Below are positions 24,880-35,130 of a DNA stretch of 64,000 nucleotides, piece by piece; positions within the stretch are counted from its first letter, which is position 1, and each line of letters opens with the position of its first letter. The DNA is from Sambucus nigra (taxonomy: Eukaryota > Streptophyta > Magnoliopsida > Dipsacales > Adoxaceae). The translations under genes and the position numbers were made by a program. The DNA lies in NCBI GenBank assembly GCA_949130495.1, contig OX422215.1:526611755-526675754 (forward strand). The letters run 5' to 3'. Under the pieces are notes generated by a model, which made no database searches, was not told the origin of the DNA, and saw only the letters and a program-made list of their open reading frames with translations.

Positions 24880-25349
24880 CTTCCAAGAAAATATCTATAT
24901 TGTCGGAGTATACCCGGAGTGACACGATTAGATAAATCACGTGACTTTAAGAAATTGTTCTCTAAAAGATCTCTCTTAACCTCAACATTTTGCTTCATAT
25001 CGTGCCACAAGTCTGCAGCAAAAGATTGCTCTGTAGTATCTCCTTTAAGACTTGAAAGTACACCTCCGGTGCTCCAATTTGATCACAATATTGCAACATA
25101 TCAGGGTGTACTGGGTACCTATTGTGAAGCATCCAATGGACAGGCAGCTGTTGAACAGTCACACCGGGTCCCGGTTTCACTATACCCTCAAGGATATCGA
25201 TGAAGTGGTCAGGTGGGTTTACACGATCCGGTACGGTGATCCCTAGGCCAGTGAAGTATTCTTCAACTCTCTTCACGGGTCCTTGGTACACGATAAGACC
25301 ACCTTTTGCTAGAAGTATTAAGTCATCAAACATCTTATACAAGGTGTAG
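24880..25349 (-). pseudogene. Captured ABCG24/28-like transporter, third exon
   Basis: After acceptor CTTCCTCAG the minus strand reads [18 protein letters not shown], then [12 protein letters not shown], then [15 protein letters not shown] and PVHWMLHN, the region after the nucleotide-binding domain H-loop of plant ABCG24/28-type transporters. A frameshift near 25060 moves the frame; in the shifted frame [15 protein letters not shown] and NFLKSRDLSNRVTPG continue the family sequence to a donor at 24879 (AAG then GTATAT). ABCG proteins export lipids and other hydrophobic compounds; this copy cannot, being frameshifted and lacking Walker A and all membrane segments. Confidence 0.85.
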
Positions 25350-25944
25350 CTGAGGAAGAAAAGAACTAATTATAGCATGTAAAAGAGTAACACGTGAAAC
25401 ACATTTGAAATTATACAAATGATCACATAATGAAAAAGTTAGAATTTTGATTGGAAATGAAAGAATATCAGCAGCTAATTGTTATTGTTCAACACCATTT
25501 ATCTTGATTATGCTCATCTACTCGTGCATCAATTGTTTCTATTTAACGCCCATATTCTTCATTATTTTCATCTTCTTATTCTTCATCCAGTGATCTATCA
25601 ATTTCATTAGAAACAAGCTCAAATAAAATCCTATATTGAAGCAACTTATTGAGTCTCAGCCACAAAAAATATTTATTCACAATTTTGTCCTTTCTATCCT
25701 TTTCAATTTATAAGAGTGTGGAATCACTTTCTAATGCAGGTTAATAGGAACTTCATGCCGTTCAACAATTATGAAAATCGTTAAATTGAGGGAATAGATC
25801 TAACAATTATGAAAACCAGGTGCAATTCTAATATCATATTAGTAGGGGTTTAAGTCAAAATCACCCAATTTTGTACTATGTCAAAAGCTAGTAATTAAAC
25901 GAGTATGTGTAATAAAAACCAAATGATATAATGTCAAAAGCTAC

Positions 25945-26241
25945 CTTGGTTGGTGAACAACCATGCAGATTTTGACCCCTTCAAGATCTTCACGCCGAAG
26001 ATCTCTAAGAAGTAGATTGGAGGATGAATTGTCCAAACCAGATGTAAGTTCATCTAAGATCAAGAGTGAAGGTTCCATTACCATTTGCAGCCCAACATTT
26101 ACTCTTTTTCTTTGCCCTCCAGAGATTCCTCTCTTCTCAACTGTCCCCACCAAGGAATCCCTCACTGCCTGCAGTCCCAACGCCTCGATAACTCTCTCAA
26201 CCACAAGAACCTTAACAACTTTTAGCAAATCGGAAGATAGT
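25945..26241 (-). pseudogene. Captured ABCG24/28-like transporter, second exon (signature and Walker B)
   Basis: Minus-strand frame with [15 protein letters not shown], the ABC signature [12 protein letters not shown], Walker B LLILDE and the H-loop MVVHQP. The residue after the Walker B glutamate is Leu where the family has Pro, giving LDELTSGLD. The acceptor (TTGTGGAG) and the donor (CAAG then GTAGCT) are kept, and the split arginine and serine codons match the neighbouring exons in phase. Confidence 0.9.
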
Positions 26242-26743
26242 CTCCACAATGGGGAAAAACAGCAACTATAGAAAAATGATAGTCAGAACATAAGCATGGA
26301 ACACTAACCAAAAAGCAAATCAAGAAAAGAAAAAAAAATCGGAAGGTGAAGTGAAGAAAATCATATATTCAAGGAAGATGTGGATTTTCTGCCTATTACA
26401 TTAGGGTAAAGTGAAAAAACTTCCCTCTAACTATTTAGTTTTTGCAAGAAATGCCCTGAAATATTTTTAATGCACAAAAACCACCACAGAAGTCGTTAAA
26501 CCACACTATGTTTCGATAAAAAAAAGAAGCTAAAAAGTCATCAGAAAGGAAATTTTGCAACAAGATGCATAGTTTAGGGGGGTTGCATTGAAAATATAAT
26601 ATGGTTGTTTTCTATAAAAAATTGTATAGTTCAAGTTTTTTTTGGCACTTCCCCTATTACATTATTGTGCAAGAGCATGATATCCTGATCCTTAAGCTGT
26701 TTCAAATCAGAGTGATACTTAAAGCTGAAGAGCGTGAGCTTTA

Positions 26744-26968
26744 GGTTCCGTATGGTTCTAGTTGCGATATTTTCACGCAGGTGAGAAGTATTTTTATCGA
26801 GTTGAAGTTGAATTTTGTACACTATTTTTGTCAAAATCACACATTATAGCGTGTCAACTTATCTACAATTATTCAAATAAAAACCTCCATTCAAAATAGG
26901 TGAAAATACTTTTCACCATCTTATTTTTCACCCAGGTAAAAAATATTTAATTCGAACCAAATGGGGCC
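26744..26968. mobile_element. Tourist-like MITE in an intron of the captured ABCG fragment
   Basis: Starts GGTTCCGTATGGTTCTAGTT and ends with the inverted counterpart ATTCGAACCAAATGGGGCC, flanked by TTA at 26741-26743 and 26969-26971. The 225-bp size and TTA duplication fit Tourist elements. It lies 40 bp below the donor of the first captured exon and does not touch the exon. Confidence 0.7.
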
Positions 26969-27008
26969 TTATGGGTGGCTTTCCCAATGAACAATATAGC
27001 TTGCATAC

Positions 27009-27156
27009 CTGCAACGTGCACTGAATCGGAGGTTCTCTTCTATTGTCAGGTTTCCATGCACGATATCATCCTGTGGGACAAACCCAATGATTTTCTTGTA
27101 CCAGTGAATGGATTCAATTTTTCCATTTATAAGAATTTGACCCATCATAAACACAT
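27009..27156 (-). pseudogene. Captured ABCG24/28-like transporter, first retained exon (Q-loop)
   Basis: The minus strand reads [15 protein letters not shown], then [14 protein letters not shown] and NLRFSARC, containing the Q-loop region (FVPQDD) of the nucleotide-binding domain. It is bounded by an acceptor (AAACTAG) and a donor (TGCAG then GTATGC). The upstream exon with Walker A is absent; a minisatellite begins about 100 bp above. With the exons at 25945 and 24880 it forms three consecutive exons of one donor gene. Confidence 0.88.
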
Positions 27157-27261
27157 CTAGTTTATAATATCATCTCTTTATACATGATCCAAAGCCAATC
27201 CTCATTTGATTAAGGCTGTAGCAGACACCAGTGGCTTCAAACACGACAAAACTCCTATAAA

Positions 27262-27744
27262 ATGCATATGCATATAAAATGCACACACTCGCACTGCATA
27301 TATGCATATGCATATATGCACTGCATATATGCAGATTGCATATATGCATACCTGTCCTGTCCCCTCCCCCCTTCCCCACTCACACTCACATGTGCACACA
27401 AACACAAACACACACACACACACATGCGCCCCATGCCCGTCCCCTCCCCCCTTCACACACGCACACACGCGGACACAAACACACACGCACGCGCGCACAC
27501 ACACGCGCACACTATATATATGCACGGGCATATATGCTCCAATATGCATATAAACAAAGGCATATATGCTGCAAACACGCACACAAACACGCTCACACAC
27601 GCGCCCCCTACCCGTCCCCTCCCCCCTTCCCACTCACACACGTGCACACGCACACACTCGCACTGCATATATGTAGATTGCATATATGCATACTTGTCAT
27701 GTCCCATCCCCTCCCTCCTTCCCCACTCACACACGCGCACACAA

Positions 27745-27775
<31 letters not shown>

Positions 27776-28745
27776 TGCGCCCCTGCCCGTCCCTCCCCCC
27801 TTCCCCACTCACACGCACACACGCGGACACAAACACACACACACGCACACTTGCGCCCCTGCCCCTTCCCCACTCTCACATGCACACATGCGCACACAAA
27901 CACACATGCACACATGTTCCCCCTTCCCGTCCCCTCCCCCCTTCCCCACTCACACACACACACACGCGCCCCCTTCCCGTCCCCTCCCCCCTTTCCCACT
28001 CACACACGTGCACACAAACACACGCACGCACACACTCGCACTACATATATGCATATGCATATATGCATACCTACCCCGTCCCATCCCCCCCTTTCCCACT
28101 CACACACGTGCACACAAACACATGCACGCACACACGCACACACTCGCACTGCATATATGCAGACTTGTCCCGTCCCCTCCCCCTTCCCCACTCACACGCA
28201 CACACGCGCAAACAAACACACACATGCGCCCCCTGCCCGTCCCCTCCCCCCTTCCCCACTCACATGCACACACGCGAACACAAACACACACAAACATGCA
28301 CACTCACACTCGCGCCCCTGCCCCGTCCCCTCCCCCCTTCCCCACTCACACATGCACACATGCGCACACAAACACACACACGCACACATGATCCCCCTTC
28401 CCGTCCCCTCCCCCTTCCCCACTCACACGCACACACACAAACACGCACACACGCTCCCCCTTCCCGTCCCCTCCCCCCCCCCCCTTTCCCACTCACGCAC
28501 GTGCACACAAACACACGCACACACTCGCACTACATATATGCATATGCAGATATGCACTTCCCGTCCCCTCCCCCCTTTCCCACTCACACACGCGCACACA
28601 AACACTCGCACTACATATATGCATATGCATATATGCAGATTTCATATAGGCATACATTCCCCTTCCCCTTCCCCTTCCCCACTCACACACACACACACGC
28701 GCACACAAACATAAACACACACGCATACACATGTACCCCCTGCCC
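27262..28745. repeat. CA/GT, ATGCATATGC and C-rich compound minisatellite
   Basis: About fifteen irregular ~90-130-bp units, each combining CGTCCCCTCCCCCCTTCCCC, CACTCACACAC/GCACACAAACAC runs and, in several, GCATATATGCATATGCATAT. It is the reverse complement of the module in CACTA 1 at 11404-12680. Because stop codons are excluded by composition, open frames of up to 508 codons cross it on both strands; they are His/Thr/Pro or Cys/Val/Gly low-complexity and are not genes. Confidence 0.93.
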
Positions 28746-28762
28746 GTCTCTTTATATCTTTA

Positions 28763-29400
28763 ATGGAGACAAAGTTGGACGATACTAATCTAGCAGCCTT
28801 GAATGTCCAATGTGAACAAAAAAAATTGGTTACTTTGGAAGGAGGATTGGTAAGTGAGTTTATGCATAAATGGGGATCAATTTCTAAATGTCAAAGTAAG
28901 TCATGCAAACCTTACTTCACCTTTATTTTACATGTGTCTATGTCAAATGTGATCGTGGGGAAAAATGGGACCTGTGGAATGAGTTTATTGAATTTTCAAA
29001 TGCTTGTCAGTAACAATGGTTGGTTGGTTTTTAATATTGTTTCCAATGATGAAGAGAAGTTAGGTGGCAGTGAGATTGATAGGGGCACCGTTTTGGAATA
29101 TAAAAACTCTTTAAACTCAGCGGGGCTAGTGGAATTACCTTTCGTGGGTTCAAAATACATATAGTGTAACAATAGAGAGTGTAGTGCTCGTATTTGGGTG
29201 AAATTGGATAGAATATTGTGTAACTTAGCTTGGATAAAGAATAATTACTCCTCCTCCTTAGTTAAAGATGTTGTTTTCAATATGTATAATTATAGTGCAG
29301 CAGGTACGGATGGGTTCAATGGAATTTTTTTTATAAATGTTGGGATACTATTAAGGATGACTTGGTAAAAGCCATTGGTTCCTTATTTGTTGGAAAATGT
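28763..29400 (+). pseudogene. L1-type LINE remnant (endonuclease end joined to RT start)
   Basis: The plus-strand open frame to 29164 contains WLVFNIVSNDEEKLGG, SEIDRGTVLEYKNSL and AGLVELPFVGSKYI, matching the C-terminal part of the LINE apurinic endonuclease (FNV...LGG...LPF.G..YTW). Past a stop, ARIWVKLDRILCNLAW continues it. Soon after come SAAGTDGFNGIFF and LVKAIGSLF, the beginning of the reverse-transcriptase region, with the intervening sequence deleted. Both ends are missing. It is a dead fragment inside CACTA 2. Confidence 0.75.
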
Positions 29401-30477
29401 TGGGTGTGTGTCTTACATTGTGTGGAATTTACTATGCAATCACAACCCCAAAACACAATTATTAATGAACTATTGTAAGATTGTTTTATGATGGTCAAAC
29501 ACCAAAAAATCAAAAATTGAATTTTGAAATGCGGACAATAGCTTATAACCTCAAAATGCAAAGGTGCTACCTTATAAACATGCAATTGAAATAATTACCA
29601 CATAAAGAAATTCCTCAAAACTGATGATCAATTTGAATCGTCTGACAATATTTCTATACAAACGCCCCATTTTGTTAGATGATATGGATTATTTTTAACA
29701 CACGCAGTCTATAAATTCATAATACAGTGAAAATAATGTCCAAAATAAAGCTGCAATACCAAATATAAATTTTGAATTAAAAACATACCGTTTTGGAGTC
29801 CCCAAAGTCACCAAGGGCACTACTAGCAATTGAGTACAACCTCGGCTTGTGAGGCTTCCTATTATTTCCAATACCATCAAGAATTACCCCAATCCATTAT
29901 TTTAATTCTTTGCTTTCATGGACAGACATAACCAAAGTGGATTTCAGTTATGTCTTTGAAATGAGCATAACAGTTATCATAACATATTTTTAGCATAAAT
30001 GTTATCATAACCATTTATGATTTTTATATATAGTACCAAAGTGGATTTTAATTATGAGTTTATAAGAAATAGGAAGACAGACAGTTATATACAGTACCAA
30101 TCTATGAGTTTTATATATAGTACCAATTTACGAAAGATACAAAACCATATAAGAAATAGGTAAACAATCATATACAATACCAATCTATAAGTTTTATATA
30201 TAATACCAATCTATGGGAACCCCCTCTGATTGTTGCGGCATACACGCATCCCATTTTCGGACCCCTCAACCCTAGGATTTGGAAGGCGACAAAAAGGAAG
30301 GTTGCAGTTAGGGTTAGTAAAGAGGGGCATACGTGCGCGCGCGCGCGAGAGAGAGAGAGAGAGCGAGAGAGAGAGGAAGCGGGAGCCCTGAAAGTGAGGG
30401 ATGAGAGAGGGCGGAAGACAAAAACCAAAGTGAGGACTAAATTTTTTAGGTATTTTATATTTTACCAAGTGTACTCA
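29401..30477. other. Right arm of CACTA 2, no gene recognised
   Basis: AT-rich, with repeated TATATAGTACCAAT-like segments at 30040-30210 and a GC/GA block at 30220-30430 (GCGCGCGCGAGAGAGAGAGA) at the position where CACTA 1 has its (GA)n tract. Open frames here are composition artefacts. Confidence 0.5.
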
Positions 30478-30627
30478 ATTTTGGCACACTTTAAAATAGT
30501 GCCAAATTTTGGCACTGTTTTAAAGTGTACCAAAATGTAATTAAACCGTGCCAAAATCTGGCACAGTTTTAAACTGTGCCAGATTTTTAATATCAGGGTG
30601 TGCCAAATTACTTTTTTTGGTGTAGTG
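30478..30627. repeat. Right subterminal palindromes and terminal repeat of CACTA 2
   Basis: Palindromes TTTTGGCACACTTTAAAATA and ATCTGGCACAGTTTTAAACT, then the terminal repeat ending GGTGTAGTG, followed by the AAC duplication. Nearly identical to 16405-16553 of CACTA 1. Confidence 0.85.
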
Positions 30628-30630
30628 AAC

Positions 30631-31139
30631 CTGAACTCGTGCGTAAAAATAAAAATCCTAGATTTCCTATACAAAAGAGCTATCTATCCATTCCCATCCT
30701 ATAACCGAAAATAAGAGAGAGAGAGAGAGAGAAAATACATAACTCAACTATTATACAAAACATTGCCCTAAATATTGAAATCTATACAATCTGATCTGAA
30801 ATGCCTGAATTATAAACACTCAATGGCCATATTAGTTGAGTCAAGAAATGTAATGATAAATTCGGTTATTCAAGTACTTCTCCCCCAATATTTCTCAAAC
30901 ATACAATGGGGAAAAAGTGATATAAGAACAGGGTTATATGAAAAGTTTACTCTATACAAATTAAGTCATAAACAAGGGCTGATTCAAGGATCTCATGCAT
31001 TAAACAAATTAAGGAGGCGTCTGTAGTCATTTGTGAAAACCCTCGAAAACCAGTTATTAGCATGAAACTACCAATGTTAAGACATGTGTGCAGAATTAAC
31101 TAAGTGAGTACTATCATCCCCGTGGCCTTCTAAGGGATT
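30631..31139 (-). other. 3' non-coding part of the copia internal region
   Basis: Lies between the pol end (about 31140) and, across the CACTA 2 insertion, the polypurine tract at 18519-18531. AT-rich with a (GA)n tract at about 30715-30733. No coding sequence seen. Confidence 0.5.
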
Positions 31140-34064
31140 AAAACCTAATATTGTCTAAAGGTTTCGTGAATAGGTCAGCTAATTACTTTTCAGTGTGTTG
31201 ATACTCAACATCAAGTTCTTTGGATTCTAAAAGCTCACGAATAAAATGAGGCCTAATCTTAATATGCTTAGTTCATGAGTGTTATACTAAATTTTTAGAT
31301 ATATTTATCGCACTTTGGTTACCACATATACATAGTCAATTTTTCTTCAATGATACCATAGTCACTAAGCATTTGCTTGATCCATAAAAATTGGGCACAA
31401 CAACTAGCCGCAATTATGTATTCAACTTTAGATGTTAAAAGGGATATACAGTTCTATTTTTTACTACTCAAGTCTACTAGGTTGTTACCTACATAATAAC
31501 GGGCTCTAGACGTACTTTTACTATCGTCTGAAGATCCAGCCCAGTCAGAATTAGTGTATCCTACTATGGAACTAATGGTGTCGTACGTGTACCAAATATC
31601 AAAATTTAATGTGCCTTTAACATATTTAATAATTCTTTTAACAGATAACATATGGGCTTCTTTAGGAGCACATTGGTATCGAGCACAAACGCATACAACA
31701 AAGGATATATCAGGCCTAGAGGCTGTAAGGTATAACAGAATACCTATCTTACTTCTGTACAAAGTTGGCTCAACATCTATCCCATTTTCTTCCTTGGATA
31801 ATGTTGTGGTCATGCTCATGGGTGTACGTGTTAGTTTTGAATGTTCAAGCCCAAGCTTTTTGATAAATTTATTAGCATATTTCGATTGTGCGGTGTAAAG
31901 GCCATTACTAGATTGTTTTACTTGTAATCCTCAGAAATAATGTAATTTCCCTATTAAGGACATCTAGAATTCAGCGTGCATAATATCAGAAAAGTCCTTT
32001 ACTTGATTAATGGAGGTGGAACCGAATATGATATCATCGATATAGATTTTTGGAATTAGTACATCATGTTCCATCTTCCTAACAAACAATGTCAATCATT
32101 TCCACCTCGCTTAAACTCTTTATTTGCTAAAAAGGTCGAGAGATGTTCATACCAGGCTCTCGGAGCTTGCTTTAATCCATATAACGCTTTTATAAGCCTA
32201 AAGACACGGTTAGGGTATGATGGATCTATAAATCCTTTCAGCTATTCGACGTATACTTCTTTTGTCAGAATACCGTTTCAAAAGGGGACTTAACATCCAT
32301 TTGAAAAGGTTTAAATTATAAATGACATGATATAGCAAGAAGGAAATGAACAGAATCGAGTCAAGTGATAGGCGTCAAAGTATATTTCCTCTATCAGAGA
32401 ATATCCTTGTGCTACTAACCTAACTTTATTTCTAATTACCTCCCCATTATCGTCAGTTTTATTTTTAAAAATCCAACGGGTGCCTATAACCTTCTTGTAT
32501 TTCGGTAGTGGGATACCAAATATCATGACTTTGAAACTGGACAAGCTCTTCTTGCATAGCATTGATCCATAATGAGTTAGATAGGGCATCGTTTATAGTT
32601 TTTGGTTCTACCAGAGAAATAAAACATGCTAATGTATCCACACATTAAAGTTGGGATCTCGTTCTCACTACCTCAGATAGGTTACCGACAACCTTTTTGA
32701 GAGGATGGTCTGTAGAAACCCAGGTCGATACCACAGGAACTTCGAGTGGCAGTGAATCATCTATCCAAGGATAGTCAATTGTGAAAACATTATGAGACTC
32801 ATTCAGGACCATTAGTTGATTGTCACAACTTTCTGCGCAAGTGGCATTTATAATTACATTAATAGACTCCATAATGACCTTGGCATGAAGGTTATAAACT
32901 CGATAAGCCTGGCTTATTTGGGAATAACCCCAAAAAATAGCTTTATCACCCTTGGTTCGAATTTGGACAGATGCTCTCTATCTTTGCAGACATAGCAAAT
33001 ACTCCTGAAGGTATGAAAATATTTTAAGTTAGTCTTTCGATTGTACCATAGTTCACATGACGTCTCTTTGGTATTTTTCTAAGGTATACACGGTTAATAA
33101 TGTGACACGCAGTCTGTATAGCCTCAACCCAAAAGTATTTTGGCAAACTTTTTGGGTGCAATATTTTCCTATCCATCTCTTGTATGGTCCTATTTTTACG
33201 TTCAACAATGCCATTCTGATGGGATGTCTTAAGTGCACTAAACTCATGTTTATACCCATTACCTACACAATATTCTATAACACTTAAGTCTTAGAACTCT
33301 CCACCTCTATCACTTCTAATACAACATACATGGGTATCCTTCTCGTTCTCTATTTTTAAAAGGATTTTTTAGAACTCACGGAAGGTGTCTGTCTTATTTT
33401 TCATAAAAGTGACTCGATAAATCATGTGTAAAATCCACCATAAGTAAGATAACTTTGTTAGCGCATATGCTGACAGTTCTATAGGGATCCGTAAGGTCTA
33501 TGTGGATAAGTTCAAGAGGTTGAGGTTAAAATGTCTTTAACTTTCTTATGAGCATATTTACTCATGTTCCCCACTTAGCAGAGACCACAAACAGATTTAG
33601 AATTGTTTTTGGTTTGGGTAATCCTCTAATAATTTCTTAGGAGCTTAACCTACTAAGGTTATAAAAAATTTGTGTCCTAGTCCATTATGCCATAGATCAG
33701 AATCCTCTAATATGGAAATATTCCAAGATTCAGTCTTTGGAATCACTATGTAATAGTTATCTGCAGTCCTGTTTCCTGATAGAATACAATTACCTTCTTC
33801 ATTAAAAATTTGACTTTTGGTTTTTGAAAAGGTAACTGTATGATTTGGATCACAAAATTGAGATATACTGAATAGGTTAGCCTTAAGACCTTTAACTAGT
33901 AAAACTTCATCTAAAGTAGGGAGACCTTCTTCATACACTGTTCCCTTACCTTTAATCTGAGATGAAACACCATCTCTAAACAGGACACTACCACCATGGG
34001 ATTTTGTTTTATTCTTTAATTTTATTTCATCTCCGGTCATATGTTTAGAGTACCCAGAATCCAA
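31140..34064 (-). pseudogene. Ty1/copia pol polyprotein, degraded
   Basis: In minus-strand order: GAG-pre-integrase region at 34064-33645 (DSGYSKHMTGDEIK; LKANLFSISQF; DLWHNGLGH); integrase at about 33450-33000 with HQNGIVERKNRTIQEM near 33220-33173; reverse transcriptase at 32589-32000 with IGTRWIFKNK, VRLVAQGYS and the active-site motif YIDD near 32040; RNase H at 31819-31454 with SRPDISFVV and GYTNSDWAGSSDDSKSTSR; then ADLFTKPLDNIRF and a stop near 31146. Domain order integrase-RT-RNase H defines Ty1/copia. Many stops and frameshifts break it, so it is inactive. Confidence 0.88.
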
Positions 34065-34116
34065 TTACCAACCTCATTCCATTAATGAGAATGAGTTTAA
34101 AAGAATATCAATATTT

Positions 34117-34815
34117 TCTACTTCCAAGGAAGCCTAGAACACGCTAGTCACCCCCATGAGGGTGATGAATGTGTTAACGGTGAAAAAACCCAAATGCTAG
34201 TCCATCAATATAATACCCTGATTATGGATGATAATGAGTCATTTGATGACTTTTATATCAAATTAACTGACATAGTCATAAAATTGAATACAAATGGAAT
34301 AATATATGATAGAAAATAAATTATACTAAAAATTCTTAGGTCTTTGCCTGCTAAATTTGACAATAGAAGATATGTCATAGAAAAGATAGACGATCTAAAC
34401 CTGACTCCTGAATTACTTAGTAGAAAATTAAGAACTATGGAAATGGAGTTAGAGTGTAAAAAGCAACTGATTGCTCAAAATAGAAGCTGCTTTTGATCTA
34501 ATGTTGTCTTGTCATCCCAAGTGACTGTCCCTAAAATTAATCCCCTGGACTTTAATCTTGACTTGAGTGAAGACTGTGATTTAGATAACTTGGATAACCA
34601 AATAGCTCTTATGAACAAACAGTTTAAGAAAATAATTAAGTTTAGAAACTCCATAGCTTCTAAACAAGGTTGATCTGGTTATCAAAGCAATCAAAGTCAC
34701 AAACCTCATGAAATAAATAATGATAGACAAACAACTGACACAAATAGATCCAAGACTGACATCAAAGATGTCAAATGTCATCGTTGTGGTAAAATTATTT
34801 CCCTTGTTGTTATTC
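34117..34815 (+). pseudogene. Inverted copia gag segment
   Basis: The plus strand encodes gag while the rest of the element reads minus: HEGDECVNGEKTQMLVHQYN, then NESFDDFYIKLTDIV, ILRSLPAKF, LTPELLSRKLRTMEME, and the start of a zinc knuckle (VKCHRCGKI) near 34790. These are the UBN2-type gag domain and nucleocapsid start that should join the gag N-terminus at 35053-34814 to pol at 34064. The segment has internal stops (for example after IIYDRK) and an early frameshift. An inversion of about 0.7 kb, with ends between about 34065-34117 and 34797-34830, explains the arrangement. Confidence 0.8.
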
Positions 34816-35053
34816 AGTGACCTCTGTTTTCCTCTTTGGTATACTCACTCAGATTTTTCTTAATTCTTATAGTGTTGGTTTCAGTCAATGGCTTAGTTGG
34901 TTGTTGATATCCATTTTCAATCAAGTCCCACATGTCATCATCGAAAGTCCCTTGGATGAATGCAATCATCTTTCCTTCTGAGTAAGGAAAATTATTTCCA
35001 TCAAAGAGGGTTGGATGGGACAAGTTACCTAACTTCTCAAATCTCTCATCCAT
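34814..35053 (-). pseudogene. Copia gag N-terminus
   Basis: Starts MDERFEKLGNLSHPTLFDGN, followed by EGKMIAFIQGTFDDDMWDLI and NLSEYTKEE, typical of the Gag N-terminus of plant copia elements. The start lies about 65 bp inside the primer-binding site. After TKEE the frame is cut by the inversion breakpoint and ends within a few codons. Confidence 0.8.
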
Positions 35054-35118
35054 TTTCAGAAATAGATTTCAAAAGCAGTTTCTAGAGTTTCAGGATAAAA
35101 AATGAGTTGATAAACCCG

Positions 35119-35130
35119 CTGTAATACCAC
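35119..35130 (-). promoter_or_regulatory. Primer-binding site of the copia element
   Basis: The minus strand reads TGGTATTACAGC, close to the TGGTATCAGAGC complementary to initiator-methionine tRNA used by plant copia elements. It lies between the gag start and the right LTR, as expected. Confidence 0.65.

Larger units (their letters stand above)
18562..30627. mobile_element. CACTA element 2, gene-capturing (Pack-CACTA type)
   Basis: The 12,066-bp element is flanked by AAC at 18559-18561 and 30628-30630. The right end GGTGTAGTG is intact; the left end reads AACTACACCAAAAACAGG, with the first C of CACTA changed to A. Subterminal palindromes match those of CACTA 1. No tnp2 sequence is present, so it is non-autonomous. 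Cargo, left to right: ~168-bp satellite array, two dymeclin-like exons, three ABCG exons with a Tourist MITE in one intron, a GT/CA and C-rich minisatellite, and a LINE remnant. It lies within the 3' end of a copia element. The changed terminal base may impair further mobility. Confidence 0.92.

Noticed and set aside
24880..27156. A functional ABC transporter gene
   Set aside because: Walker A, the N-terminal part and all transmembrane segments are missing, one exon has a frameshift, and the fragment lies within CACTA ends.
27262..28788. 508-codon open frame on the plus strand and several long overlapping frames on both strands
   Set aside because: The sequence is CA/CG and C-rich minisatellite that lacks stop codons by composition. 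The predicted proteins are His/Thr/Pro or Cys/Val/Gly repeats, open in several frames at once.
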